Positions 46,096 to 52,536 of a stretch of DNA of 64,000 nt are shown piece by piece. Location: positions 496,001-560,000 of the forward strand of contig NZ_JAUOTO010000006.1 in assembly GCF_030546645.1 (NCBI RefSeq), read 5' to 3'. How positions within the stretch are numbered: the stretch's first letter is position 1; every line of letters begins with the position of its first letter. The translations under genes and the position numbers were made by a program. The notes beneath the pieces are model-generated. The model did no database searches. It saw only the letters and a list, made by a program, of their open reading frames with translations, and was not told where the DNA came from. This DNA comes from Flavitalea plasmicola. Its GTDB lineage: Bacteria > Bacteroidota > Bacteroidia > Chitinophagales > Chitinophagaceae.

Positions 46096-48648
46096 ATGAG
46101 GTATATCTATAGCATCATAATTTCGTTATTCTCAACGGTTAGCGTTTTTGCCCAATCTTATGGTTTGATGTTCAGCAGCCATGAGGTTGTCCAGGAAAAA
46201 AGGACCAGCCTCGACCTTTCACCCGATGATTCATTGTGCTTTAAAAAGGAGTTTGAATTAAGCTTCGATATTCGCTTCATTCCCGGTCGCTCCATCTATT
46301 TCGGCTACGTGGTCCGCCTGATCTCTTCCAACAACCAGAACATCGACCTTATATACAATCAGCCCCTCCGTACCTTTAAGGTCATCATTGGTGAAAGCTT
46401 TTCAGGCATCAGCTTCACGGTGGACAGCGCCTGGTTGCATAAGGATTGGAGCCGCTTTTCATTTATATGTGATCTGGAAAACCATATCCTGCATTTTTCG
46501 GTCAACGGGAAGACGATCGGTACCAGTCCCCTCCCGGCTACCGAAAAGTGCTTTAAGTTCCTCTGGGGCGCTAACGATTACCAGAAGTTCAAGACGAGAG
46601 ATATCCCGCCCATGCGTATCCGGGATATTAAGATCCTTGAAAAGGGTGCGGAAAAATATTTTTGGCCACTGGATGAGACCTCCGGTGACATAGCTTACGA
46701 CAGGGTCGGCCGGCACCCGGCAAAGATTAAGAACCCCGTATGGATCAAGCCCAAATATCAGAAATGGGAAATGGTTAGCTCATTTTCGCTCAATGGATAT
46801 GGCGCCGTAACCTATGATCCCAAACACGATAAGGTCTACGTAGCCGGCTCCGACTCACTGGCGATCTGGGCCCTCCGGATGGATCAGCATACCCTGGATT
46901 GGATCTCCACCAACCATCAGGAATTTATCCTGGGGCATCAGGCCATATACGACACCTTCCGTGACAAGCTGTACGATATTTTCGTGGATAAGAAGATGAT
47001 CCTCACATTTGACATGGGACGCCGCCAGTGGGATATCCCCATGCCCTATTCGCCGATTACGGAATATTGGCACGCTAATAAATTCATCGCGCCTTACGAT
47101 ACTTGCTTATACACCATCGGCGGCTACGGACAGCTCAGGTACAGGAATTATGTCCATCGCTATAGCTTCTCCTTGCACAGATGGGACACGGTTCATACCT
47201 CCGGGGACTATTTCCCGCCGCGCTATCTTTCCGCGTTGGGATTGTCTCCCGACGGAAGATCCGCCTATGTGGTCGGCGGCTATGGTAGCCAGACAGGCGA
47301 CCAGATGCTCGACCCCCGGAACTACTATGATCTTTACCAATATGATATAGGGCAAAGCTCGTTCAAGAAACTTTTCACGCTGAGGACTCTCACCACTCCA
47401 TTCACATTTTCCAATAGCCTGGTGATTGGCGCCAGGCCAGGAGCCTGGTACGGATTGATCCATGCAAATGATAGCTATAATTCCAATCTTCAGCTGGTGG
47501 AAGGTTCGTTTACCGACTCCTCTTACCAGACTGAAGGAGATCCCATCCCCTATAGTTTTCATGACGTCCAGTCTTATGCAGATCTTTATTATTCACCCCT
47601 CAGTAATAAGCTCATAGCTGTTACGATGCTCTATTCAAAGGAGGAGACAAAAGAAAAAAGTACACAGGTAAAGATCTATACGCTGAATTTCCCGCCGGAA
47701 AAAACAGAAGTTGTGCAGGCCCAGCCAGTAGCCTCAGCCGGTAGTTACTTTTGGCGTGCCTTCCTCTTCATGATAACAATTGGAGCAGCCGTCTTTTGGT
47801 TCTTCAGCAGGAAAAAAGTCCCGGTCGTACCACCCGATCCATCCGCGCCTGAGGCCACCAGTAACCCACAACCGCCGGCGAAGCCTCAATTTGAAACCCT
47901 CCCTCCTTCCGGATCTTCTGAAAAGACAATCCACCCTGCTGTCTACCTTTTCGGCCCCTTCCAGGTTTTAGATAAGGAGGGCAATGACATTACCAGGTTG
48001 TTCACCCCCTTGCTGAAAGAATTATTGCTCATCATTATCACCTATACCTTCCGCAATGGAAGAGGCATATCCTCTGAAGGGCTGAATGAAATACTCTGGC
48101 ACGACAAATCTGAAAAAGATGCTAAGAACAATCGCTCGGTGAACCTGGCCAAGTTAAAAGTAATACTGGAAAAGGTTGGCAATATTGTGATCAATAAGGA
48201 ATCCGGCTACTGGCAGTTTCAAACGCCCGAAGAGGACCTGTACGTGGATTTTAGGAAGTATACATCCCTCCTGCAAGCGCCGCGTGATAGCACGAGGGCC
48301 GATATCCGCCCCCTGGTGAGCATCATCAAGAGGGGAGCGCTCCTCTCCCAGACGGAATATAGCTGGCTGGATGATATTAAGTCAGAAGTGTCAAATGCCG
48401 TGATCGATCGATGCCAGGAATACATGAGGGCGCATCCGCTGAACGAACCGGAATTCATTATCGAGATCGCCAATTGCATCTTCTGTTTTGACCCGCTGAA
48501 CGAGGACGCCCTCAATTACAAATGCAAAAGTCTCATCTTGCTGCGCCGTCATGCCCTGGCCAATAACACCTACCTGAAATTCATAAAAGAATATAAGGAC
48601 ATATACGGCACTGATTTTGGAAAAACATTTCAGGAGGTGATTGCCTGA
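46096..48648 (+). CDS. Membrane-spanning regulator: LamG-like and Kelch-type sensor, winged helix and BTAD output
   Basis: This 850-residue protein has a signal peptide (MRYIYSIIISLFSTVSVFAQ), a ConA/LamG-like beta sandwich (about 25-215; LSFDIRFIPGR, KDWSRFSFICDLENHILHFSVNGKTIG) and Kelch-type repeats forming a probable propeller (about 220-540; GYGAVTYDPKHDKVYVAG, YTIGGYGQLRYRNYVHRY, SAYVVGGYGSQTGD). A single membrane helix (about 550-573), a Pro-rich linker, an OmpR-type winged helix (about 613-710) and a BTAD-like helical region follow. It reads as a one-protein trans-envelope transcription regulator. Its location after SusC/SusD suggests it senses the imported glycan. ATG at 46072 is an alternative start. 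Confidence 0.85.
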   Translation: MRYIYSIIISLFSTVSVFAQSYGLMFSSHEVVQEKRTSLDLSPDDSLCFKKEFELSFDIRFIPGRSIYFGYVVRLISSNNQNIDLIYNQPLRTFKVIIGESFSGISFTVDSAWLHKDWSRFSFICDLENHILHFSVNGKTIGTSPLPATEKCFKFLWGANDYQKFKTRDIPPMRIRDIKILEKGAEKYFWPLDETSGDIAYDRVGRHPAKIKNPVWIKPKYQKWEMVSSFSLNGYGAVTYDPKHDKVYVAGSDSLAIWALRMDQHTLDWISTNHQEFILGHQAIYDTFRDKLYDIFVDKKMILTFDMGRRQWDIPMPYSPITEYWHANKFIAPYDTCLYTIGGYGQLRYRNYVHRYSFSLHRWDTVHTSGDYFPPRYLSALGLSPDGRSAYVVGGYGSQTGDQMLDPRNYYDLYQYDIGQSSFKKLFTLRTLTTPFTFSNSLVIGARPGAWYGLIHANDSYNSNLQLVEGSFTDSSYQTEGDPIPYSFHDVQSYADLYYSPLSNKLIAVTMLYSKEETKEKSTQVKIYTLNFPPEKTEVVQAQPVASAGSYFWRAFLFMITIGAAVFWFFSRKKVPVVPPDPSAPEATSNPQPPAKPQFETLPPSGSSEKTIHPAVYLFGPFQVLDKEGNDITRLFTPLLKELLLIIITYTFRNGRGISSEGLNEILWHDKSEKDAKNNRSVNLAKLKVILEKVGNIVINKESGYWQFQTPEEDLYVDFRKYTSLLQAPRDSTRADIRPLVSIIKRGALLSQTEYSWLDDIKSEVSNAVIDRCQEYMRAHPLNEPEFIIEIANCIFCFDPLNEDALNYKCKSLILLRRHALANNTYLKFIKEYKDIYGTDFGKTFQEVIA

Positions 48649-48649
48649 C

Positions 48650-49132
48650 CTAATTTTTCAACAATACCAACTGACCCAGGTGATAAGCAATATGACTAGC
48701 CCGGCCGATCAAAACATTCAGCTTATTGCGATGCGGCTCCTTTATGAAGTCTTCCTCACTGACGGAATTATGCCGCTGAAGCCATTGTTCCTCCGAAAGA
48801 CTGGCGAGACGCTCTCCCAAATGGCCGTGCACCTCCGTCCAGTAGGCTCTTAACTGAAGGAGAGAGGGTATTGGCTTACCGGATTTATCAGGGCTGCTGA
48901 TAAAAGTCTCTTCCAGCTCCGGATGAAGCCTTTCTCCCAGTCCAAACAGCGGTAGTATGGCGTCATGTACGGCAATGAGATGCCCCATCAGATAGATACC
49001 CGTGTTACGTCCGGGAGCTATCTCTTTTGACAGCTGCTCGTCTGTCAGACTATTAAATAGGCTAGTGACTCTCTTCAGCTGCCCTTCCCAGGTGAGCAGG
49101 CCCATTTTTACAAAAAGGGGTTGGTTTTGCAT
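48650..49132 (-). CDS. DinB-like protein
   Basis: This 160-residue protein is a four-helix bundle of the DinB family: GIYLMGHLIAVHDAILPLF near residue 47 supplies His ligands and the C-terminal RASHIAYHLGQLVLLKN supplies the third. It faces the Kelch regulator gene with a 1-base gap between stops, so the two are convergent. Its substrate is unknown. Confidence 0.88.
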   Translation of the reverse strand: MQNQPLFVKMGLLTWEGQLKRVTSLFNSLTDEQLSKEIAPGRNTGIYLMGHLIAVHDAILPLFGLGERLHPELEETFISSPDKSGKPIPSLLQLRAYWTEVHGHLGERLASLSEEQWLQRHNSVSEEDFIKEPHRNKLNVLIGRASHIAYHLGQLVLLKN

Positions 49133-49200
49133 GGTGGTGATTGCTTTTGCGGGAATTACAAATCAAAACGAAACTTGTTCGTTTACTCGCTAAAACATCC

Positions 49201-49683
49201 CTACCGCACGATCCCATGCGCCGACAGATCCTGTATCACCGGCTTGTCCCTGGAGGTTTTGATAAAGATGGCAGCAGTCATGACGCCGTTGGCGAACCCG
49301 CAGCTTGAATTTGGGTTCGAATATAATCCTCGCAGCTCCATCGCCTTGTCCGAAAACCAAAAGATCATCGTACAGGTGGAATCACAGGAAGGAGTATACC
49401 GGGCCATATCCTCGTTATACTTTAGGGTATCTATCATGGAGCCTGCTTCATAATTGGGATACCCCTTGTTGATATAGAAGGATATGGCGACCCTGCTGCT
49501 GTCCAGCAGTACGACCCTGACCTCCCCCGAATGACCCATGACCCGGTTTTTCCGGACAGTACCTGTTAGGGTATAGGTACCCGTTGGATTAACAAAACCA
49601 GATCCTGTGAGATCCTGGGCGGCCGCACCGAAAAGCAAACCTTGGCTGAGAAAAAGGATGGGAATAATAAACAGACGTCTCAT
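49201..49683 (-). CDS. Exported protein of unknown function
   Basis: This 160-residue protein has a signal peptide (MRRLFIIPILFLSQGLLFGAAAQ) and a beta-rich mature part with repeated short strands (GTYTLTGTVRKNRVMGHSGEVRVVLLDSSRVAISFYIN) and two Cys near residue 105 (PSCDSTCTMIFWF). I do not recognise the family. It is divergent from the RNA island promoter at 49778. Confidence 0.65.
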   Translation of the reverse strand: MRRLFIIPILFLSQGLLFGAAAQDLTGSGFVNPTGTYTLTGTVRKNRVMGHSGEVRVVLLDSSRVAISFYINKGYPNYEAGSMIDTLKYNEDMARYTPSCDSTCTMIFWFSDKAMELRGLYSNPNSSCGFANGVMTAAIFIKTSRDKPVIQDLSAHGIVR

Positions 49684-49742
49684 AAGCTGTAATGCTTTTA
49701 ATTGTTGAGTAAAGGGATTTTCCCATGTCTGTCATCTCTCTA

Positions 49743-49769
49743 AAGATACTTCGATAAAAAAATATCTTT
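49743..49769. repeat. Inverted repeat upstream of the tRNA-array promoter
   Basis: AAAGATA (49743-49749) and TATCTTT (49763-49769) form a perfect 7-bp inverted repeat with a 13-base spacer, ending 8 bases before the -33-like TTG. It could be a regulator-binding site or a weak bidirectional terminator. Confidence 0.35.
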
Positions 49770-49777
49770 CCTAAAAG

Positions 49778-49809
49778 TTGGTGGTATCAGTAAAAATGTT
49801 GCATCTTTG
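49778..49809 (+). promoter_or_regulatory. Probable promoter of the attenuated tRNA array
   Basis: TTG at 49778-49780 and CATCTTTG at 49802-49809 are separated by 21 bases, matching the Bacteroidota pattern TTG-N19-21-nAnnTTTG with one deviation at the first -7 position. Transcription would start near 49815, about 20 bases before the leader ATG. Confidence 0.6.
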
Positions 49810-49834
49810 CACTGTTAAAGAAATCATAAAACAA

Positions 49835-49924
49835 ATGCATCGCACTTTTATCATATCAGGAGCAAAATGGAATAGTCGTGAAGACTATCATCCAGGTGTG
49901 CGGGGCAAATTTGCATGTAAATAG
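49835..49924 (+). CDS. Putative 29-residue leader peptide of the tRNA-array attenuator
   Basis: An open frame of 29 codons plus stop starts at ATG 49835 and begins MHRTFIISGAKWNSR. The first 15 residues include Met, His, Arg, Phe, Ile, Ser, Lys and Trp, which are exactly the eight specificities of the tRNA array 230 bases downstream. They include the rare codon ATA (codon 7, read by Ile-UAU) and AGT (codon 14, read by Ser-GCU). A small hairpin (ATAGTC 49872-49877 with GACTAT 49883-49888) lies in the coding part, and codons 22-24 contain the antiterminator arm. This is a proposed leader peptide; translation is not proven. Confidence 0.5.
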   Translation: MHRTFIISGAKWNSREDYHPGVRGKFACK

Positions 49925-49977
49925 TTTAGAATTAAAACACTATAACGAGCCCCGCAAGAAATTGTGGGGCTTTTTTT
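49900..49977 (+). promoter_or_regulatory. Transcription attenuator 1: antiterminator arm and terminator
   Basis: The terminator is a 10-bp stem (49948-49957 with 49962-49971, loop GAAA) followed by seven T. Upstream GCGGGGC at 49900-49906, inside the leader frame, is perfectly complementary to GCCCCGC at 49949-49955 of the terminator 5' arm. The two pairings exclude each other. If a ribosome stalls early in the leader, the upstream arm is free to pair and the terminator cannot form, the classic arrangement of amino-acid operon attenuators. Here the downstream genes would be tRNAs instead of biosynthetic enzymes. Confidence 0.6.
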
Positions 49978-50026
49978 ATGTCCTTGTGTTCAAAACGATA
50001 TAGCTATTCCCGCAACGGGTATAGGG

Positions 50027-50157
50027 CCGGTCACCATCGGTTTAATAGTCGAATGGGAGAGACATGTCTGAAAAGACCGTGGTATATGCCAATGGGATCT
50101 GTGTAGTGCGGATCTTCCAGATAGCAAGCCCGGTCAACAATGACCGGGCTTTTTTTT
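50027..50157 (+). promoter_or_regulatory. Second terminator/attenuator-like element directly before the tRNA array
   Basis: A perfect 10-bp stem (50127-50136 with 50141-50150, loop ACAA) followed by a T run ends at the first base of the tRNA-Met gene. Upstream CCGGTCA at 50027-50033 duplicates part of the 5' arm and could pair with TGACCGG of the 3' arm, which would block the terminator. A strong hairpin (50004-50024, CCCG-CAA-CGGG core) precedes it, and an 18-codon frame (50053-50106) lies between. The terminator is clear; the regulatory reading is inferred. The stretch 49979-50156 holds no other gene that I can support. Confidence 0.5.
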
Positions 50158-50228
50158 GCGATCTGGTGTAACGGCAACACCCTACTCTCATAAGGTGGAG
50201 GATCCTGGTTCGAGTCCGGGGGTCGCAA
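50157..50228 (+). tRNA. tRNA-Met (anticodon CAT)
   Basis: All four stems pair: acceptor TGCGATC/GGTCGCA (one T-G), D stem GTGT/ACAC with loop AACGGCA, anticodon stem CTACT/GGTGG around CTCATAA, T stem CCTGG/CCGGG around TTCGAGT. The discriminator is A; no CCA is encoded. Anticodon CAT could also be an Ile2 tRNA after lysidine modification. It is the first gene of an eight-member array. Confidence 0.85.
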
Positions 50229-50235
50229 CACAAAT

Positions 50236-50308
50236 GTTGTCTCTAGCTTAACAGGTAAAGCGCTTCGGTGTGAACGAAGAGTACAGGGTTCGAGTCCCGG
50301 GGACAACC
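50236..50308 (+). tRNA. tRNA-His-like (anticodon GTG), slightly degenerate
   Basis: The anticodon stem CTTCG/CGAAG with loop GTGTGAA gives anticodon GTG, and the D arm GCTT/AAGC and T loop TTCGAGT are normal. The acceptor GTTGTCT/GGACAAC pairs, but there is one extra base (C at 50243) before position 8, and the T stem has an A-G mismatch. The G-1:C73 pair of normal tRNA-His is therefore not formed in register. It may be functional, decaying or a mimic. Confidence 0.55.
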
Positions 50309-50313
50309 GAGAA

Positions 50314-50442
50314 TGGCTTATAGTTCAATGGAAGAATGCCACGCTACGAACTTGGTGACAACCGAGCAACGCGAAGGTTGCGAGCGAGGAGGAACGAGGA
50401 ACGATGTTCCGACGAAGTTCTGTTCGACTCTTCTTAAGCCAG
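50314..50442 (+). tRNA. tRNA-Arg-like (anticodon ACG) with about 57 extra bases
   Basis: The ends pair perfectly (TGGCTTA 50314-50320 with TAAGCCA 50435-50441). The D arm GTTC/GAAT is fine and the loop CTACGAA gives anticodon ACG. The anticodon stem CCACG/CTTGG has one C-T mismatch. Between 50356 and 50422 lies a structured insert in place of the normal variable loop and T-stem 5' strand: hairpins GCAAC/GTTGC and GGAAC/GTTCC, and CGAAG (50413-50417) that can pair with CTTC(T) after the T loop if TTCTG is looped out. The insert repeats GACAACCGAG found at the end of the preceding His-like gene. It could be an intron, a chimera or a pseudogene. Confidence 0.45.
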
Positions 50443-50449
50443 CAAATAC

Positions 50450-50521
50450 TGGCCCGTAGCTCAACAGTGGAGCGCCGCACTTTTAATGCGGAGGCTCCGG
50501 GTTCGAGTCCCGGCGGGCCAA
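50450..50521 (+). tRNA. tRNA-Lys (anticodon TTT)
   Basis: Acceptor TGGCCCG/CGGGCCA, D stem GCTC/GAGC, anticodon stem CCGCA/TGCGG around CTTTTAA, T stem CCGGG/CCCGG around TTCGAGT are all paired. The D loop AACAGTG lacks the usual adjacent G18-G19, which may weaken the elbow. The discriminator is A; no encoded CCA. Confidence 0.8.
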
Positions 50522-50527
50522 CTGGAA

Positions 50528-50600
50528 TGGTCAGTAGCTCAATGGTTAGAGCAAGTGCCTTATACGCACTGCGTTACCAGTTCGAGTCTGGTCTGACCAA
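50528..50600 (+). tRNA. tRNA-Ile (anticodon TAT)
   Basis: All stems pair perfectly: TGGTCAG/CTGACCA, GCTC/GAGC with loop AATGGTTA, AGTGC/GCACT around CTTATAC, ACCAG/CTGGT around TTCGAGT. Anticodon TAT reads AUA directly, a rare solution in bacteria, which usually use a lysidine-modified CAT tRNA. Discriminator A. Confidence 0.85.
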
Positions 50601-50625
50601 CCCGGATGAATAGTGCAACGAAAAC

Positions 50626-50712
50626 GGAGAGTTGACAGAGTGGTAATGTGCAGGCCTGCTAAGCTTTGGCTATCCTTTTTTGGATACGAAGGTTCGATCC
50701 CTTCACTCTCCG
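50626..50712 (+). tRNA. tRNA-Ser (anticodon GCT)
   Basis: This is a class II tRNA with acceptor GGAGAGT/ACTCTCC, a 3-bp D stem ACA/TGT, loop CTGCTAA with anticodon GCT and a variable-arm stem TATCC/GGATA with a T6 loop. The T stem GAAGG/CCTTC encloses TTCGATC and the discriminator is G, as usual for Ser. The first anticodon-stem pair (27-43) is a C-T mismatch. Confidence 0.8.
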
Positions 50713-50717
50713 CAACT

Positions 50718-50792
50718 GGCGCTTTGACAGAGATGGTTCTATTGCGCCGGCCCGAAAAGCCGGTGATCGGGGTCCGATTCCCCGGGGCGCCG
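50718..50792 (+). tRNA. tRNA-Phe-like (anticodon GAA), degenerate
   Basis: The acceptor GGCGCTT/GGGCGCC, anticodon stem CCGGC/GCCGG and T stem CGGGG/CCCCG pair well. However, loop CCGAAAA has C instead of the invariant T33, the T loop TCCGATT has C at position 55, the D stem has a mismatch, and about three extra bases separate the D and anticodon arms. The discriminator G is followed by CCA, perhaps by chance. It looks like a decayed or non-translational tRNA. Confidence 0.5.
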
Positions 50793-50796
50793 CCAT

Positions 50797-50868
50797 ACGG
50801 GATTAATGTAATTGGTAACAGGTCAGTCTCCAAAACTGACGATACAGGTTCGAATCCTGTATCCCGTG
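50797..50868 (+). tRNA. tRNA-Trp (anticodon CCA)
   Basis: Acceptor ACGGGAT/ATCCCGT, anticodon stem TCAGT/ACTGA around CTCCAAA, T stem ACAGG/CCTGT around TTCGAAT are all paired. The D stem has three pairs plus an A-G. Discriminator G as in other tRNA-Trp. It ends 17 bases before the YkuK-like gene, so they probably share a transcript. Confidence 0.85.
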
Positions 50869-50885
50869 CGATAAAAGATAGAAAA

Positions 50886-51371
50886 ATGGAACAGCAGCAG
50901 AAGTGGAGGCGCCTTGACGGCACTCCCGTAAAAAGGAACATCGAAGATGAGATCAGGTCCGCTCTTGTCAGGGAAAAGGAGGCAGGCCACGAACTAAAGG
51001 TCTGCATCGGAACGGATAGCCAGGTGAAAGGCGCCGAGACGGCATTCGCCACCGTCATCGTCTTCATCCGGAAAGGGAAAGGAGGTTTCATGTATATTAA
51101 TACTGAGATCTCCCGAAAGAAGATGAGCGTCAAAGAAAGGATGTTGAAAGAAGTGGCCAGAAGCATCGACGCGGCATACCCGCTGAGCCGTCTGTTCACT
51201 TTGTACGGCGTGGACCTGGAAATCCATGCGGATATCAATACCAACCCGGGCTTCAAAAGCAACCATGCATTGAAAGAAGCAATGGGCTATATCCAGGGTA
51301 TGGGCTTTTCTTTCCGGGCAAAACCGGAAGCTTTCGCAAGCTCCAGCTGCGCAAATAAGGTAGTACAGTAA
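50886..51371 (+). CDS. YkuK/DUF458 RNase H-like protein
   Basis: This 161-residue protein has an RNase H-like fold: the first strand has KVCIGTDSQVKG (first acidic residue Asp near 43), RKGKGGFMYINTEIS supplies the second strand, GVDLEIHADINTNPG near 120 the central acidic strand and GMGFSFRAKPEAFASSSCANKV the C-terminal helix region. DUF458 proteins are widespread and uncharacterised; the fold suggests a nuclease or nucleic-acid-binding role. ATG 50886 is chosen over an upstream open frame that would run back through three tRNA genes. Its place at the end of the tRNA array suggests it trims or degrades tRNA-like RNA. Confidence 0.85.
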   Translation: MEQQQKWRRLDGTPVKRNIEDEIRSALVREKEAGHELKVCIGTDSQVKGAETAFATVIVFIRKGKGGFMYINTEISRKKMSVKERMLKEVARSIDAAYPLSRLFTLYGVDLEIHADINTNPGFKSNHALKEAMGYIQGMGFSFRAKPEAFASSSCANKVVQ

Positions 51372-51383
51372 AGAACAAGCCAG

Positions 51384-52418
51384 TCAAAAAGATCCTGGAC
51401 CAGTTGAAGGATGATACAGCTCATTCATCAACCGTACCTTTTTCTGAATGATGCGTACAAGTCGGGCAGGGGAGAGGACCTTCAATCCCTCCCCAAACCC
51501 CATCAATTCGCGCTCCAGCTCAAAGTTTGGAATAACTACGATGCTGAAATGCGTACCGGTCTGCACCTCTTCCAGGATCTTTTGTGTAGGATGGATAGGC
51601 TTGGTCTTGATATACGGCGCCTGCACATGGCTGGCCCAAAAGATCACTTCCATGGGTGCTTCGCCGGTGTTACGCGTCACGCCTACGATCGGCAGGAAAT
51701 AAGTATGCGGATCGAAGTCCTTTTGCCAGCGGAACGTTTCCGAAGGCAGCAGCATGATATCCTGGATGCGGTCCAGGGCAAAGGTAATGATGGCCTTTCC
51801 CGACTTCAGCATACCAAGGACAAACCAGCGGTTGCGATATTCTTTCAGTAAATAAGGATAGAATACCTGGCTGCTGCCGGTCCGGGCCTTAAAGGATTGA
51901 TAGGAGAGTTGGACCGTTGTCCGGGAGATGATGGCCTTGTAGAGGACATCCAGCCATTGGATGCCGGTCAATAGCTCATTCTTCTCGAAATCGATGACCG
52001 AAGGAGAATGATTTTGCTCGCTGTGGATCTTGTCCTCCAGCCGGCTGATCATTTCAGACATTTCGGTAAAATGGCTGAATCCTTTGAATTGATGTAGCAG
52101 ACCGGATACTTCCTGCAGAATGCCCAGGTCACGGGCGCTGAGAGGGATATTGGTGATGGAATAGGCAGGGTCTTCATAACTATAGTACTTACGGTCACGG
52201 ACAATGATCGGAGCATTATAACCCAGCTTGTCGCTTCGCATGGCATTGAGATCCAATCGGATAGTACGGAGACTTACGCCGCGTTGGATCCCCTCGAATT
52301 CATAGAGGGCTTCATTGCAGGCTTCGATAAGGTCCTCGATCGTCCATTTCCGCCGACGGTTCTGAAGACATTTGTCGATAGTGCGATATCGGATCAGGGC
52401 ATTGCGGTTAATGGGCAT
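51384..52418 (-). CDS. WYL-domain transcriptional regulator
   Basis: This 344-residue protein has an N-terminal winged helix (about 1-75; RRKWTIEDLIEACNEALYEFEGIQRGVSLRTIRLDLNAMR), a helical linker, a WYL domain (about 150-245; YKAIISRTTVQLSYQSFKA, FYPYLLKEYRNRWFVLGML) and a C-terminal WCX-like extension. WYL domains bind ligands, including nucleic acid or nucleotide signals in some cases. The start at 52418 begins the DNA-binding domain; the longer frame adds 48 hydrophobic residues read from the promoter region. It is divergent from the Ro60-like gene and is the likely regulator of the RNA-repair operon, in place of RtcR known from proteobacteria. Confidence 0.88.
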   Translation of the reverse strand: MPINRNALIRYRTIDKCLQNRRRKWTIEDLIEACNEALYEFEGIQRGVSLRTIRLDLNAMRSDKLGYNAPIIVRDRKYYSYEDPAYSITNIPLSARDLGILQEVSGLLHQFKGFSHFTEMSEMISRLEDKIHSEQNHSPSVIDFEKNELLTGIQWLDVLYKAIISRTTVQLSYQSFKARTGSSQVFYPYLLKEYRNRWFVLGMLKSGKAIITFALDRIQDIMLLPSETFRWQKDFDPHTYFLPIVGVTRNTGEAPMEVIFWASHVQAPYIKTKPIHPTQKILEEVQTGTHFSIVVIPNFELERELMGFGEGLKVLSPARLVRIIQKKVRLMNELYHPSTGPGSF

Positions 52419-52457
52419 CAGCAAGAATTTTTGCAAAAGAAAGAAAAAATATTTTAC

Positions 52458-52476
52458 TGTGCAAGTAGGTTGCACA
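52458..52476. promoter_or_regulatory. Candidate operator between WYL regulator and Ro60-like gene
   Basis: TGTGCAA (52458-52464) and TTGCACA (52470-52476) form a perfect 7-bp inverted repeat with a 5-base spacer, 40 bases from the regulator start and 61 from the Ro60 start. It is well placed to bind the WYL protein and control both directions. Confidence 0.55.
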
Positions 52477-52524
52477 CTTCGATGCGAGGTTTGTAATGTC
52501 AACAGAAAACAAGACTTAATCACC

Positions 52525-52530
52525 AGGAGG
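52525..52530 (+). promoter_or_regulatory. Strong Shine-Dalgarno site of the Ro60-like gene
   Basis: A full AGGAGG lies 6 bases before ATG 52537. Bacteroidota genes usually lack such sites, so this one decides the start and suggests unusually efficient or transferred expression signals. Confidence 0.65.
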
Positions 52531-52536
52531 CATAAC

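Noticed and set aside
50042-50306. Minus-strand open frames across the first tRNA genes
   Set aside because: They read through tRNA stems and terminators in antisense and have no recognisable protein features.
50314-50442. Group I or group II intron inside the tRNA-Arg-like gene
   Set aside because: The insert is only about 57 bases, far too short, and lacks core or domain V motifs.
50613-50885. N-terminal extension of the YkuK-like protein upstream of 50886
   Set aside because: The frame is open by chance through the Ser, Phe-like and Trp tRNAs; the family starts near ATG 50886.
52372-52536. Longer N-terminus for the Ro60-like protein
   Set aside because: It would cross the inverted-repeat operator and ignores the AGGAGG site placed for ATG 52537.
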